Notes: a model not told the origin generated them from the letters alone. Positions 6,993 through 15,829 are shown, counted from the first letter of the stretch. The stretch: 20,054 bases of DNA from HGM11788 sp964654945 (GCA_964654945.1 CAZZLN010000035.1:1-20054); one strand, 5' to 3'. Made by a program: numbers and translations.

Positions 6993-8138
6993 ATGTTGAA
7001 AAAATTTGTATCTATAATAGCAGCAGCCATATTTTTTACAAATACAGTTTTAGCAGCAGCCCCTATAATAGATGGTAAATCAGCCATATTAATGGAAGCT
7101 TCAACCGGACAGATATTAGCTGAACAAAATGCCGATGAGCCTTTGCCCCCTGCAAGTGTTACAAAAATTATGACGCTTTTGTTAATATATGACAGTGTTG
7201 CTAACGGCAAAATAAAATGGGAGGATAATGTTACGGTATCCGAACATGCAGCAAGTATGGGCGGCTCTCAAATTTTTTTAGAACCAAATGAAAGTCAAAC
7301 TGTTGCAGACTTGACAAAATCAATAGCCATAGCCTCTGCAAATGATGCGGCTGTTGCAATGGCAGAGTTTATAGCAGGCAGTGAGGACTCCTTTGTTGAA
7401 ATGATGAATGAAAAAGCCAAAGAGCTTGGTATGACAACTGCACATTTTGAAAATGCTTGCGGACTTGATTCAGCAAACCACAAGCTTAGTGCAAAAGATA
7501 TTGCAATTATGAGCAGAGAGCTTATTACAAAATATCCTGATATTAATAAATATACACAGACATGGCAGGACACCATTACTCATAAAACTGCCAAGGGAAC
7601 TTCAGAATTTGGTCTTACAAATACAAACAAGCTTATAAAATGGTATGAAAATGCCACAGGGCTTAAAACAGGCTCTACATCAGAGGCTAAATTCTGTCTT
7701 TCAGGTACAGCTAAAAAAGATGGTATGGAGTTAATTGCAGTTGTAATGGCAGCTCCTGACCCCAAAATACGTTTTAGAGAAGTTATGAAATATCTTGACT
7801 ATGGCTTTGCAAATTATAGTATTAAAAAGGGAAAAGCCCCGGGTGAAAGTATAGGTGAAATTGCTGTTAATAAAGGTATGGAAAACTCTGTAAAAGGTGT
7901 TGTCGAAACAGAAGTAACTGCTCTTGTTTCCAAAGGCGATAAAAGCGAGCTGACAAGCACTGTTCAAACAATTGAGGGTATAAATGCACCTGTTAAAAAG
8001 GGTGATAAGCTTGGAGAAATTATTTATTATTCTCAAAATAACGAAGTTGGCAGAAGCAATATTGTTGCAGAAAAGGATATTGAAAAAGCAGGATTTATAA
8101 AAAATATTTCTAATCTTGCCGCAAAGTGGTTCAATTAA
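6993..8138 (+). CDS. dacF: D-alanyl-D-alanine carboxypeptidase, DacF type
   Basis: This is a 381-residue low-molecular-weight penicillin-binding protein that trims the terminal D-Ala from peptidoglycan stem peptides outside the membrane. A Sec signal peptide occupies about residues 1-22 (cleavage near VLAA). The peptidase S11 domain has all three active-site motifs: SVTK with Ser55 and Lys58, SAN at 115-117, and KTGST at 225-229. A C-terminal beta-rich domain (about 280-360) follows, and the last stretch may be an amphipathic membrane anchor (about 360-381). I chose the ATG at 6993 because GGAGGT precedes it and the signal peptide begins there; the frame is open further upstream but runs into the PAQR gene. 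DacF is the closest family by architecture. In spore formers dacF often sits by spoIIA, which is not the case here, so it could equally be called a general DacA/DacF-like enzyme. Confidence 0.93.
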   Translation: MLKKFVSIIAAAIFFTNTVLAAAPIIDGKSAILMEASTGQILAEQNADEPLPPASVTKIMTLLLIYDSVANGKIKWEDNVTVSEHAASMGGSQIFLEPNESQTVADLTKSIAIASANDAAVAMAEFIAGSEDSFVEMMNEKAKELGMTTAHFENACGLDSANHKLSAKDIAIMSRELITKYPDINKYTQTWQDTITHKTAKGTSEFGLTNTNKLIKWYENATGLKTGSTSEAKFCLSGTAKKDGMELIAVVMAAPDPKIRFREVMKYLDYGFANYSIKKGKAPGESIGEIAVNKGMENSVKGVVETEVTALVSKGDKSELTSTVQTIEGINAPVKKGDKLGEIIYYSQNNEVGRSNIVAEKDIEKAGFIKNISNLAAKWFN

Positions 8139-8185
8139 AAAGGCTTGCTATAAGCTAAATTTTTATAATAGTTTTTTATCAAATA

Positions 8186-8215
8186 AGAAAATCCCCACCT
8201 CTTAAGAGGCAGGGG
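8186..8215 (-). terminator. Intrinsic terminator of gltBD
   Basis: On the minus strand CCCC (8215-8212) and GGGG (8196-8193) flank a CCTC/GAGG inner stem around TTAA, with a small bulge, and ATTTTCTTATTT follows. It lies about 35 bases after the gltD stop. The plus strand has no T run behind the stem, so it mainly serves gltD. A clear terminator for dacF on the other side was not found; only a weak GCTT/AAGC hairpin near 8144 is present. Confidence 0.8.
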
Positions 8216-8249
8216 ACTTCCATACTTGATTAAAATATATACACTATTA

Positions 8250-9716
8250 TTATTTATTCTTTAAATATTCATCACAAGCCTTAGCTGCTTCTCTGCCCTC
8301 ATGAATAGCCCAAACAACAAGACTTTGACCTCTTCTCATATCTCCTGCAGCAAAAACTCCTTTAAGGCTGGTAGCATATTTTCCATATTCAGCCTTAACA
8401 TTGCTTCTTGCATCGGTTTCAAGAGAAAGCTGTTTAACAAGGGTATCCTCAGGACCTGTAAATCCCATTGCTAAAAGCATAAGCTGACAAGGCCAAACTT
8501 TTTCAGTTCCTGAAATCTGTTCCGGAACCATTCTTCCATTTACATTATTCCATTTAACCTGAATAGTGTGTACCTCTTTAATATTTCCTTTTTCATCAGG
8601 AACAACCTTGGTTACGGTTGTAAGATATTCTCTTGGATCTCTGCCATAAAGCTTAATGGCTTCCTCCTGACCATAGTCAGTTTTCTTAACACGAGGCCAC
8701 TGTGGCCAATGGTTGGCAGCAGTTCTGCACTCCGGAGCTTCAGGCATAATTTCCATCTGATGAACAGACTTGCAGCCATGTCGGATTGAAGTACCAACGC
8801 AGTCTGTACCTGTATCACCACCGCCTACAATAATTACATCTTTGCCCTCAGCGCTGATATATTGTCTATCCTGTAAATTTGAATCAAGAAGGCTCTTAGT
8901 ATTTGCCTTTAAGAAATCAACTGCAAAATAAATACCCTTTGTTTCTTCTCTGCCCTCACAAACCAAATCTCTTGGCTTTGTAGCACCACAGCAGAGAACA
9001 ACTGCATCATATTCGTTAATGAGTTTTGCAGATGGATAGTTCTTGCCAATTTCAGTGTTGGTAACAAATGTAATACCCTCTTTTGTGAGAATATCAACTC
9101 TTCTCTGCACTATCTTTTTATCAAGCTTCATATTAGGAATGCCATACATTAAAAGTCCGCCTATTCTGTCGCTTCTTTCAAAAACAGTAACCTTATGACC
9201 AAGCTGATTTAAAATATCAGCGCAGGCAAGACCTGAAGGGCCTGAGCCTACAACTGCAACTCTTTTTGAAGTTGACTTTTTAGGAATTCTAGGTAAAACT
9301 TTCCCTTCTTCAAACATCTTATCTATAATATGAACTTCAATATTTTTAACTGTAACAGGAGGTTCGTGCATACCTAAAGTACATGAGCCCTCACAAAGAG
9401 CAGGACAAACTCTGCCTGTAAATTCAGGGAAATTGCTGGTCTTTGTAAGACGCTTATAAGCTTCTTCAATCTTACCATGATACACAAGGTCATTCCATTC
9501 GGGAATAAGATTTCCAAGAGGACACCCGCCCACAGTAGGATCACCTGTGTGGCAGAAAGGCACGCCGCAGCTCATACATCTTGCACCCTGAATTTTTAAT
9601 TCAGAAATATCTTTACAATGTGTGTGAAATTCTCCCCAATCTTTCATTCTTTCCTCAGGAGCTCTGTCCTCAGGTAATTTTCTTTCAAATTCCAAAAATC
9701 CGGTTGGCTTACCCAT
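8250..9716 (-). CDS. gltD: Glutamate synthase, small subunit
   Basis: This 488-residue flavoprotein feeds electrons from NADPH through FAD and iron-sulfur clusters to the large subunit of glutamate synthase. The N-terminal cluster domain has the cysteine pattern CMSCGVPFC (Cys47, 50, 55), Cys65 and CPALCEGSC (Cys104, 108, 112), which serves the two 4Fe-4S clusters in this family. The FAD-binding motif GSGPSG lies at 157-162 and the nucleotide motif GGGDTG at 298-303. The C-terminal GDMRRGQSLVVWAIHEGREAA segment closes the FAD site. Length is close to the usual 470-490. The ATG overlaps the end of gltB by 8 bases, and its GGAGG site sits inside the last gltB codons, so the two subunits are translationally coupled. 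All key residues appear intact. Confidence 0.97.
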   Translation of the reverse strand: MGKPTGFLEFERKLPEDRAPEERMKDWGEFHTHCKDISELKIQGARCMSCGVPFCHTGDPTVGGCPLGNLIPEWNDLVYHGKIEEAYKRLTKTSNFPEFTGRVCPALCEGSCTLGMHEPPVTVKNIEVHIIDKMFEEGKVLPRIPKKSTSKRVAVVGSGPSGLACADILNQLGHKVTVFERSDRIGGLLMYGIPNMKLDKKIVQRRVDILTKEGITFVTNTEIGKNYPSAKLINEYDAVVLCCGATKPRDLVCEGREETKGIYFAVDFLKANTKSLLDSNLQDRQYISAEGKDVIIVGGGDTGTDCVGTSIRHGCKSVHQMEIMPEAPECRTAANHWPQWPRVKKTDYGQEEAIKLYGRDPREYLTTVTKVVPDEKGNIKEVHTIQVKWNNVNGRMVPEQISGTEKVWPCQLMLLAMGFTGPEDTLVKQLSLETDARSNVKAEYGKYATSLKGVFAAGDMRRGQSLVVWAIHEGREAAKACDEYLKNK

Positions 9717-12700
9717 TTACAACACCTCCTTCAGGTCTGGGAACAATTGTAGACTTACTAACTGTAATAAACGCATCAAGTAAAGCATCGTCATCACTTA
9801 AGCCGGCAGCCTTTGCCCTGTCAATTTCTTCAATCATTTCCTTATATGCAACAGGTATAACCTTTACAAAGTTTTTAACCTCAGCATCAAAGTTTTTAAG
9901 CAGATGTTTGCCTCTTTCAGAGCCTGTGTACTTAACGTGATTTTCAATCATTTCCTTTAATTCGGCAATATCCTTATCACTTTCCATAGATTCAACAAGA
10001 ATAAGCTCCTTGTTGCACTTGCTTTCAAAATCTCCATTGTAGTTATATACATAGGCCACACCGCCTGACATACCTGCACCAAAATTTCTGCCTGTTTGTC
10101 CAAGAATGGCAACTCTGCCGCCTGTCATATATTCACAGCCATGTTGACCTATCCCCTCAATAACGGCTTTTATACCGGAATTTCTGACACAAAATCTTTC
10201 GCCTGCCATACCATTAATATAAGCCTCGCCATTTACTGCACCATAGAAAGCAACATTACCTATAATTACATTTTCATCGGCATTAAACTTAGATTTCTTA
10301 GGAGGTACTACAATTATCTTACCGCCTGAAAGTCCTTTGCCGATATAGTCATTTGCATCACCCTCAAGCCTCATTGTTACACCATGAGTCTGGAATGCAC
10401 CAAAGCTCTGACCTGCACTTCCATAAAATTCAAGATTAATGGTGTCATCAGGCAAGCCTGCTTCACCATATTTTTTAGTAATTTCACTTGATAATATTGT
10501 ACCGCAAACTCTGTCTGTGTTAGTAATTTCAAGAGCTGCATTAATTTTCTTTCCGCTTTGAAAAGCAGGAGTGCAAAGTCTTATAAGGGCATTTACATCA
10601 AGACACTTTTCAAGCTCGTGATCCTGTTTAATATTGAAATATCTTTCACTGTCATTAGAGCAAATCTTAGGCTGATATAATATGCTGGTTAAGTCAACTT
10701 CCTTAGCTTTCCAGTGAGCCGTTTTCTTTAATGCAAGCTTTTCAACGTGACCAACCATTTCGTTAATTGTTCTGCATCCAATCTTAGACATCCACTCTCT
10801 TAAATCCTGAGCAATAAACCTCATAAAGTTTTCAACATATTCAGGCTTGCCTGCAAATTTAGCTCTTAAAGCAGGATTTTGAGTAGCAACACCAACCGGA
10901 CAGGTATCCAGATTACAAACTCTCATCATTACACAACCCATTGTAATAAGAGGTCCTGTAGCAAAGCCAAATTCTTCTGCACCTAAAAGGCAGGCAACTG
11001 CAACATCTCTGCCTGTTAAAAGCTTACCATCTGTTTCAATGACAACTCTGTTTCTTAGGTTGTTCATAAGAAGTGCCTGATGAGTTTCAGCAACACCAAG
11101 CTCCCAAGGTAAACCTGCATGGCGAACAGAAGTTCTCGGAGCAGCACCTGTGCCACCGTCATAGCCGCTTACTAAAATAACATCAGCTCTGCCCTTTGCA
11201 ACACCAACTGCAATTGTACCAACACCGGCTTCAGAAACAAGCTTAACTGATACTCTTGCCTCTCTGTTTGCATTTTTTAAATCGTGAATTAACTGTGCTA
11301 AATCTTCAATAGAATATATATCATGATGAGGCGGCGGCGAAATAAGACCTACGCCGGGAGTTGAATTTCTAGCCTTGGCAATCCAAGGATAAACTTTTTT
11401 CCCCGGCAAATGACCCCCCTCACCGGGCTTGGCACCCTGTGCCATCTTTATCTGAATTTCAATTGCATTTTGTAAATAGTTAATAGTAACACCAAAACGG
11501 CCTGAAGCAACCTGCTTAATAGCTGAACGCCTTAAATCGCCATTTTCATCAGGAGTAAACCTTTCTGCTTCTTCACCGCCCTCGCCTGAATTAGATTTGC
11601 CGCCAAGTCTGTTCATGGCAATTGCCATACATTCATGAGCTTCCTTTGAAATAGAGCCATAGCTCATTGCACCTGTCTTAAATCTCTTAACAATAGAATC
11701 AACAGATTCAACTTTGTCAATGTTAATAGGCTTATCAACAGTCCTAATATCCAATAAACCTCTTATTGTAGTAAGCTGTTCAGAAGTATCATTCTGAAGC
11801 TTTGTAAATTCCTTAAATAATTTATAGTTACCCTCACGGCAGGCTTTCTGTAAAAGATATATTGAACGAGGGTTAAACATATGGTATTCACCATTTCTTC
11901 TCCACTTATAATCACCACCCGGTTCAAGAGCATCAACTTTAGTAAGAGGGTTAAATGCCTTTTCATGACGCATCTGTGCTTCTTTATCAATATGAGAAAG
12001 CTCAATACCGCCAATTCTTGTTACAGTGCCTGTAAAGAACTTATTTACAACTGTTTCGCTTATGCCAAGAGCCTCAAAAATCTGGGCACCCTGATAACTC
12101 TGTATAGTAGAAATACCCATTTTAGACATAATCTTAACTATACCATGAGTTACAACATCAATATAAGCTGCAACTGCTTCATCAGCAGACTTAGTTATAT
12201 AGTCATTGGCTGCCATATCTTCGAGAGTTTCATACGCAAGATAAGGATTAACAGCATTTACACCATAGCCTAAAAGCACTGCAAAATGATGAACTTCTCT
12301 TGGCTCACCTGTTTCAAGAACAATAGAAACCTTCATTCTTGTGCCGCTTCTTATTAAGTGGTGATGTAAGCCGGCACCTGCTAAAAGAGCCGGAATTGCA
12401 CATTTGCTACTATCAACACCTTTATCGGATAAAACAATAATGTTATAGTTGTTGTCAATAGCAATATCAACTGCACTAAATAAGTTTTCAATAGAATTTT
12501 CAAGACCATTTTTTTCCTTTGGATTATAAAGCATAGGAATAGTAACTGCTTTATAACCCTCCATATCAATACTCTTTAAATCAGCCATCTGCTTATTAGT
12601 AAGAATAGGAGTATTGCTTCTTATTCTATGGCAATTTTCTCCCTTTGGCTCAAGTAAATTGCCTTCACCGCCAAGATATGTTATTGTACTTGTTACAATT

Positions 12701-14460
12701 TCTTCTCTTATAGCATCAATAGGAGGATTTGTTACCTGTGCAAAAAGCTGCTTAAAATAGTTATATAAAAGCTGGGGCTTATCTGAGAACACTGCTAAAG
12801 GTGTATCAGTACCCATTGCAGAAATAGGATCTGTACCTGTTTCAATAATGCCCTTTAATGTAGTATCAATATCTTCCCATGTATAGCCAAAGGCTTTCTG
12901 TCTTGTTAAAAGGTCAACATCTGAATTAAAGTTATTTTCCTTATTTACAAATAATGTTTCAAGCTCAATTAATCTGTTTACCATTAATTCACCATAAGGA
13001 TGTTTATTTGTTTCTTTCTTTACTTCCATTATTAAGTCAGACCATACCTTTGACTTATCACCTGATTTAATATCATTAATATTAACAAGGTTTTCTTCAA
13101 TCCACTTTTTATACGGATGCAATGCAGCAACCTGACTCTTAACTTCTTCATCAGATATAATTCTGCCTGCCTTGGTATCAATAAGTAACATCTTTCCCGG
13201 TTCAAGTCTTTTCTTTTCTACAATCTTAGACGGGTCTGTTTCAATAACACCAACTTCAGAAGCTAATACAACCATATCATCACTTGTTACATAATATCTT
13301 GCAGGTCTTAAACCATTTCTGTCAAGTGTGGCACCAACTACAATACCATCTGTAAAGCCTACTGCCGCAGGGCCGTCCCAAGGCTCACTGCAAGTTGAGT
13401 TATATTCATAAAACGCTCTCTTATCACTATCCATATCTTTGTCATTTTCCCAAGGTTCGGGAATAGCCATCATAACTGCCTGCTGTAAAGAAAAACCTGA
13501 AAGAGTAAGCATATGAATATAGTTGTCAAGCATAGCAGAGTCTGAACCATCTTCATTTATGACAGGATAAATCTTTTCAATATCATCTCCGAAAATATCT
13601 GTTTTAAACATCTGCTGACGGGCATTAGTCCAATTGATATTTCCTCTGATGGTGTTAATTTCGCCATTGTGTATAATATATCTGTTAGGATGTGCTCTTT
13701 CCCAGCTAGGAAATGTGTTAGTAGAAAAACGGCTGTGCACAAGTGCAATAGCAGTAATCATATCCACGTCCATAAGGTCAAGATAGAAGCTTGAAACCTG
13801 GTCAGGAGTAAGCATACCCTTATATACAATAGTTCTTGAAGAAAGTGAAGCAAAATAAAAATAGCTGTCAGTTTCAGAATAATTATTTTCGCCTTTGTTG
13901 CAGTATCTGATTTCTTTTTCAGCTCTTTTTAAAATAACGAAAAGCTTTTTTTCAAAAGGAATGCCGGCTTCTACATTATCAGGTCTTTTAATAAATACCT
14001 GTACAATATGAGGCATAGCACCTCTTGCAGTTTCACCGATACATTCTGAATAAGTAGGAACTTCTCTTGTTCCAAGATATTCCATACCTTCTTCCTCAAT
14101 AATAGATTTAAGCTTTTTAAGAGAGCTTAATCTTGTGTCTAAATCAGGAGAGAGAAAAAGCATACCAACACCATAATCCCCTTCTTTTGGCAATTTTATG
14201 CTTTCGTTTTCACAGACCTTTTTCATAAAATTATGAGGTATCTGAATAAGAATACCTGCACCGTCACCTGTGTCAGGTTCACTTCCAACACCGCCTCTGT
14301 GAGTAAGGTTTTTAAGAATTTCAATGGCATCTTTTATTATTTTGTGAGATTTTTTACCTTTAATATTTACAAGGCAACCGATACCGCAATTGTCATGCTC
14401 AAATCTAGGATCATAAAGACCCTGTTTTTGAGGTAAACCATTAGTTATCACATTGACCAT
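9709..14460 (-). CDS. gltB: Glutamate synthase, large subunit
   Basis: This 1583-residue enzyme makes two glutamates from glutamine and 2-oxoglutarate. Cys25 in NCGIGC is the expected N-terminal nucleophile after removal of a short propeptide. The class-II glutaminase domain runs to about residue 430, a central domain follows, and then the FMN-binding synthase domain (about 830-1200) with KTGAMSYGSIS and GGKSNSGEGGE. The 3Fe-4S cysteines are Cys1176, Cys1182 and Cys1187 in CVMMRVCNLDTCPVG. A GXGXG beta-helix domain ends the protein (about 1240-1490). It is slightly longer than many family members. The ATG at 14460 touches its purine-rich AAAGG without spacing. GTG at codon 4 (14451) has a better distance of about 8 bases from AAAGGA and may be the true start, leaving a 21-residue propeptide. 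The leader carries a likely attenuator. The gene forms an operon with gltD and is divergent from yjbQ. Confidence 0.97.
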   Translation of the reverse strand: MVNVITNGLPQKQGLYDPRFEHDNCGIGCLVNIKGKKSHKIIKDAIEILKNLTHRGGVGSEPDTGDGAGILIQIPHNFMKKVCENESIKLPKEGDYGVGMLFLSPDLDTRLSSLKKLKSIIEEEGMEYLGTREVPTYSECIGETARGAMPHIVQVFIKRPDNVEAGIPFEKKLFVILKRAEKEIRYCNKGENNYSETDSYFYFASLSSRTIVYKGMLTPDQVSSFYLDLMDVDMITAIALVHSRFSTNTFPSWERAHPNRYIIHNGEINTIRGNINWTNARQQMFKTDIFGDDIEKIYPVINEDGSDSAMLDNYIHMLTLSGFSLQQAVMMAIPEPWENDKDMDSDKRAFYEYNSTCSEPWDGPAAVGFTDGIVVGATLDRNGLRPARYYVTSDDMVVLASEVGVIETDPSKIVEKKRLEPGKMLLIDTKAGRIISDEEVKSQVAALHPYKKWIEENLVNINDIKSGDKSKVWSDLIMEVKKETNKHPYGELMVNRLIELETLFVNKENNFNSDVDLLTRQKAFGYTWEDIDTTLKGIIETGTDPISAMGTDTPLAVFSDKPQLLYNYFKQLFAQVTNPPIDAIREEIVTSTITYLGGEGNLLEPKGENCHRIRSNTPILTNKQMADLKSIDMEGYKAVTIPMLYNPKEKNGLENSIENLFSAVDIAIDNNYNIIVLSDKGVDSSKCAIPALLAGAGLHHHLIRSGTRMKVSIVLETGEPREVHHFAVLLGYGVNAVNPYLAYETLEDMAANDYITKSADEAVAAYIDVVTHGIVKIMSKMGISTIQSYQGAQIFEALGISETVVNKFFTGTVTRIGGIELSHIDKEAQMRHEKAFNPLTKVDALEPGGDYKWRRNGEYHMFNPRSIYLLQKACREGNYKLFKEFTKLQNDTSEQLTTIRGLLDIRTVDKPINIDKVESVDSIVKRFKTGAMSYGSISKEAHECMAIAMNRLGGKSNSGEGGEEAERFTPDENGDLRRSAIKQVASGRFGVTINYLQNAIEIQIKMAQGAKPGEGGHLPGKKVYPWIAKARNSTPGVGLISPPPHHDIYSIEDLAQLIHDLKNANREARVSVKLVSEAGVGTIAVGVAKGRADVILVSGYDGGTGAAPRTSVRHAGLPWELGVAETHQALLMNNLRNRVVIETDGKLLTGRDVAVACLLGAEEFGFATGPLITMGCVMMRVCNLDTCPVGVATQNPALRAKFAGKPEYVENFMRFIAQDLREWMSKIGCRTINEMVGHVEKLALKKTAHWKAKEVDLTSILYQPKICSNDSERYFNIKQDHELEKCLDVNALIRLCTPAFQSGKKINAALEITNTDRVCGTILSSEITKKYGEAGLPDDTINLEFYGSAGQSFGAFQTHGVTMRLEGDANDYIGKGLSGGKIIVVPPKKSKFNADENVIIGNVAFYGAVNGEAYINGMAGERFCVRNSGIKAVIEGIGQHGCEYMTGGRVAILGQTGRNFGAGMSGGVAYVYNYNGDFESKCNKELILVESMESDKDIAELKEMIENHVKYTGSERGKHLLKNFDAEVKNFVKVIPVAYKEMIEEIDRAKAAGLSDDDALLDAFITVSKSTIVPRPEGGVVNG

Positions 14461-14487
14461 CCTTTCTTTATTAATAGATTTATTTGT

Positions 14488-14541
14488 TTAAAATAGTTTA
14501 AAAAAGGACATCCACCTCAAATAAACATAGTCTATTTGCAT
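14488..14541 (-). CDS. Possible 17-codon leader peptide of gltB
   Basis: An ATG at 14541-14539 opens a frame MQIDYVYLRWMSFFKLF that ends at TAA (14490-14488), 27 bases before the gltB start. AAGGG lies about 5 bases before the ATG. The frame spans the whole terminator-like hairpin, so a ribosome moving through it would melt the stem, as in classical attenuation. It is not rich in Glu or Gln codons (one Gln at position 2), so what would be sensed is unclear. A frame this short can arise by chance. Confidence 0.3.
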   Translation of the reverse strand: MQIDYVYLRWMSFFKLF

Positions 14542-14549
14542 GGACGCCC
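14500..14549 (-). promoter_or_regulatory. Terminator-like hairpin in the gltB leader (attenuator candidate)
   Basis: On the minus strand GGGCGTCCA (14549-14541) pairs with TGGATGTCC (14514-14506) over nine positions including two G-U pairs. Inside it CAAATA pairs with TATTTG. Six T follow (14505-14500), so the element has the form of an intrinsic terminator. It lies between the gltB promoter and gene, and the upstream neighbour yjbQ runs the other way, so it can only act on the gltB transcript. No T-box, SAM or known glutamine riboswitch signature is visible. Confidence 0.65.
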
Positions 14550-14562
14550 TTGCCTTAAAATT

Positions 14563-14591
14563 ATTTTAATACATATTCAAAAGAAATGCAA
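14563..14591 (-). promoter_or_regulatory. Sigma-A promoter of gltBD
   Basis: On the minus strand TTGCAT (14591-14586), 17 bases, TAAAAT (14568-14563). The start would be near 14556, so the transcript would begin only about seven bases before the attenuator hairpin and have a leader of about 96 nt. Confidence 0.65.
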
Positions 14592-14653
14592 GTATTTTTT
14601 ACAAAAAAATTTAAAAAATTAAAAAATTTAATTAAAAAACATTATTTTATTAA

Positions 14654-14681
14654 TTGAAATAGCACATATTTATGTTATACT
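14654..14681 (+). promoter_or_regulatory. Sigma-A promoter of yjbQ
   Basis: TTGAAA (14654-14659), 16 bases, TATACT (14676-14681), with TGT directly before the -10 as an extended -10 element. The start would be near 14688, about 40 nt before the ATG. Confidence 0.7.
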
Positions 14682-14728
14682 TAAATTATATTGGGTTTTA
14701 ATTAAATTTTTTAAAGGAGGTATTACAA

Positions 14729-15124
14729 ATGAATTTATATTCTTTCACTCTTTCAACAGGAAAAGAGGACTTATATAACATAACCTCAATGGTTAAAGAT
14801 GCAGTTTCAGCATCAAATATTAAAGATGGTTTATGTGTTATTTACACACCACATACAACTGCAGCAATCACTATAAACGAAAATGCTGACCCTGATGTAG
14901 TAAAAGATTTGATTTTTGCTTTTGAAAAAACCTTTCCGGACAGAGCCGAATTCAGACACTCCGAAGGTAACAGCTCTGCTCATTTAAAATCAAGTATTAT
15001 AGGCTGCAGCAAAACAGTCATAATAAATGATGGAAAGCTTCTTCTTGGAACTTGGCAGGGAATTTATTTCTGTGAATTTGACGGTCCCAGAACAAGAAAG
15101 TTTTATGTTAAAGTGATAAAATAA
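14729..15124 (+). CDS. yjbQ: YjbQ family protein (UPF0047)
   Basis: This 131-residue protein covers the whole YjbQ/UPF0047 fold. Conserved segments are YTPHTTAAITINENADPDV (His42, Glu51, Asp54), RHSEGNSSAHLKSSIIG (His77, His85) and GTWQGIYFCEFDGPRTRK near the C-terminus. The family forms a small trimeric protein with a conserved pocket. Some members have been reported to have weak thiamine-phosphate synthase activity when overproduced, but the natural role is not settled. AAAGGAGGT lies 7 bases before the ATG. It has its own promoter and a strong hairpin overlapping its stop codon, so it is a single-gene unit. It is divergent from gltB, and nothing in the sequence ties it to glutamate metabolism beyond the shared intergenic region. 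Confidence 0.93.
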   Translation: MNLYSFTLSTGKEDLYNITSMVKDAVSASNIKDGLCVIYTPHTTAAITINENADPDVVKDLIFAFEKTFPDRAEFRHSEGNSSAHLKSSIIGCSKTVIINDGKLLLGTWQGIYFCEFDGPRTRKFYVKVIK

Positions 15125-15173
15125 ATTTAAAGGTGTTGTCACATTATATAAAATGAACAACACCTTTAAATTT
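15123..15173. terminator. Bidirectional terminator between yjbQ and the lipoprotein gene
   Basis: AAATTTAAAGGTGTTGT (15123-15139) is perfectly complementary to the arm at 15157-15173, giving a 17-bp stem with a 17-nt loop. The A/T-rich outer part supplies the T tract on both strands. The first arm overlaps the yjbQ stop codon, and the second lies 15 bases beyond the stop of the convergent lipoprotein gene. Confidence 0.85.
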
Positions 15174-15187
15174 AAAGCATCTTTAAA

Positions 15188-15829
15188 TTAGTATATCTTA
15201 ACCTCACTTATACAAGTATCCTCATACTTAGAACCCGCTGAACATGAAAGTAATGTAATTCTCACAAAAGACGTCTGCTTATTGCCAACATTAAAACAAG
15301 TATATCCATCACTGTCAACAGTATCAAAATATACAATCTGTGATGACCCGTCTGAAAAGCTAAGTTCAGCAGAATTTATTTTTCCGTTTTTTGCATAAGT
15401 TGCATTATCCTGTCTATATCCATTTACAATGCAAACCTTATGTATATTTTCAATATAGTTGCTCTGAATTTCGATCCATTCTCCCTCTCCTGTGCCGGAA
15501 ATGCCCTCAACCCAAGCAGTCCTGATATTTCCGTCAATAACATTTTGAGGATAATAAGAATAACTTCCCTGACTGCCAAGCTGAGAGGAAGCAATAGCTC
15601 TGTTAAAGTTTGTATTTTTAGTTTCATCAACGGAATTATTAACTGCCTGCGGTTTTTCAATTGGATTTACCACAGGTTTTGTCGGTACATGCACAGAAGT
15701 ATCAGTTGTCTGCTGTACAGTAGTGATTTCAGTTGTTTCTTCCTCTTTATCATCACTTATGCTTACATTGATTTTAACACAGCCGCTGAGCATACACATA
15801 GCAATTATAGCAAATAAAAATTTTTTCAT
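15188..15829 (-). CDS. Lipoprotein with NADase-type glycan-binding domain
   Basis: The protein has 213 residues from the ATG at 15829, which has GGAGG 5 bases upstream. A TTG four codons earlier falls on the ribosome site itself and is rejected. The N-terminus is a lipoprotein signal with lipobox LSGC, lipid attachment at Cys17. A Thr/Glu/Pro-rich spacer (about 25-75) follows, suited to cross the cell wall. The C-terminal domain (about 80-213) has ASSQL, YYPQNVIDGNIRTAWVEG, GTGEGEWIEI, VNGYRQ and KYEDTCISEVKIY. I recognise this pattern as the discoidin-like NADase-type glycan-binding domain (the one beside bacterial NAD glycohydrolase translocation modules). No catalytic NADase domain is present. 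It probably binds carbohydrate at the cell surface. It follows the histidine kinase gene by about 100 bases with its own promoter and a tandem repeat in front. Confidence 0.85.
   Translation of the reverse strand: MKKFLFAIIAMCMLSGCVKINVSISDDKEEETTEITTVQQTTDTSVHVPTKPVVNPIEKPQAVNNSVDETKNTNFNRAIASSQLGSQGSYSYYPQNVIDGNIRTAWVEGISGTGEGEWIEIQSNYIENIHKVCIVNGYRQDNATYAKNGKINSAELSFSDGSSQIVYFDTVDSDGYTCFNVGNKQTSFVRITLLSCSAGSKYEDTCISEVKIY

Noticed and set aside
8193..8215. Hairpin after gltD as the end of an IS200/IS605 element
   Set aside because: Stem-loops of this look occur at such ends, but no transposase fragment or second end is present, and it sits exactly where the gltD terminator is expected.
14461..14728. 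T-box or glutamine riboswitch before gltB
   Set aside because: The leader between the promoter and gltB is only about 96 nt and is mostly the terminator stem. No T-box specifier arm or T-box core and no glutamine riboswitch core sequence is present.
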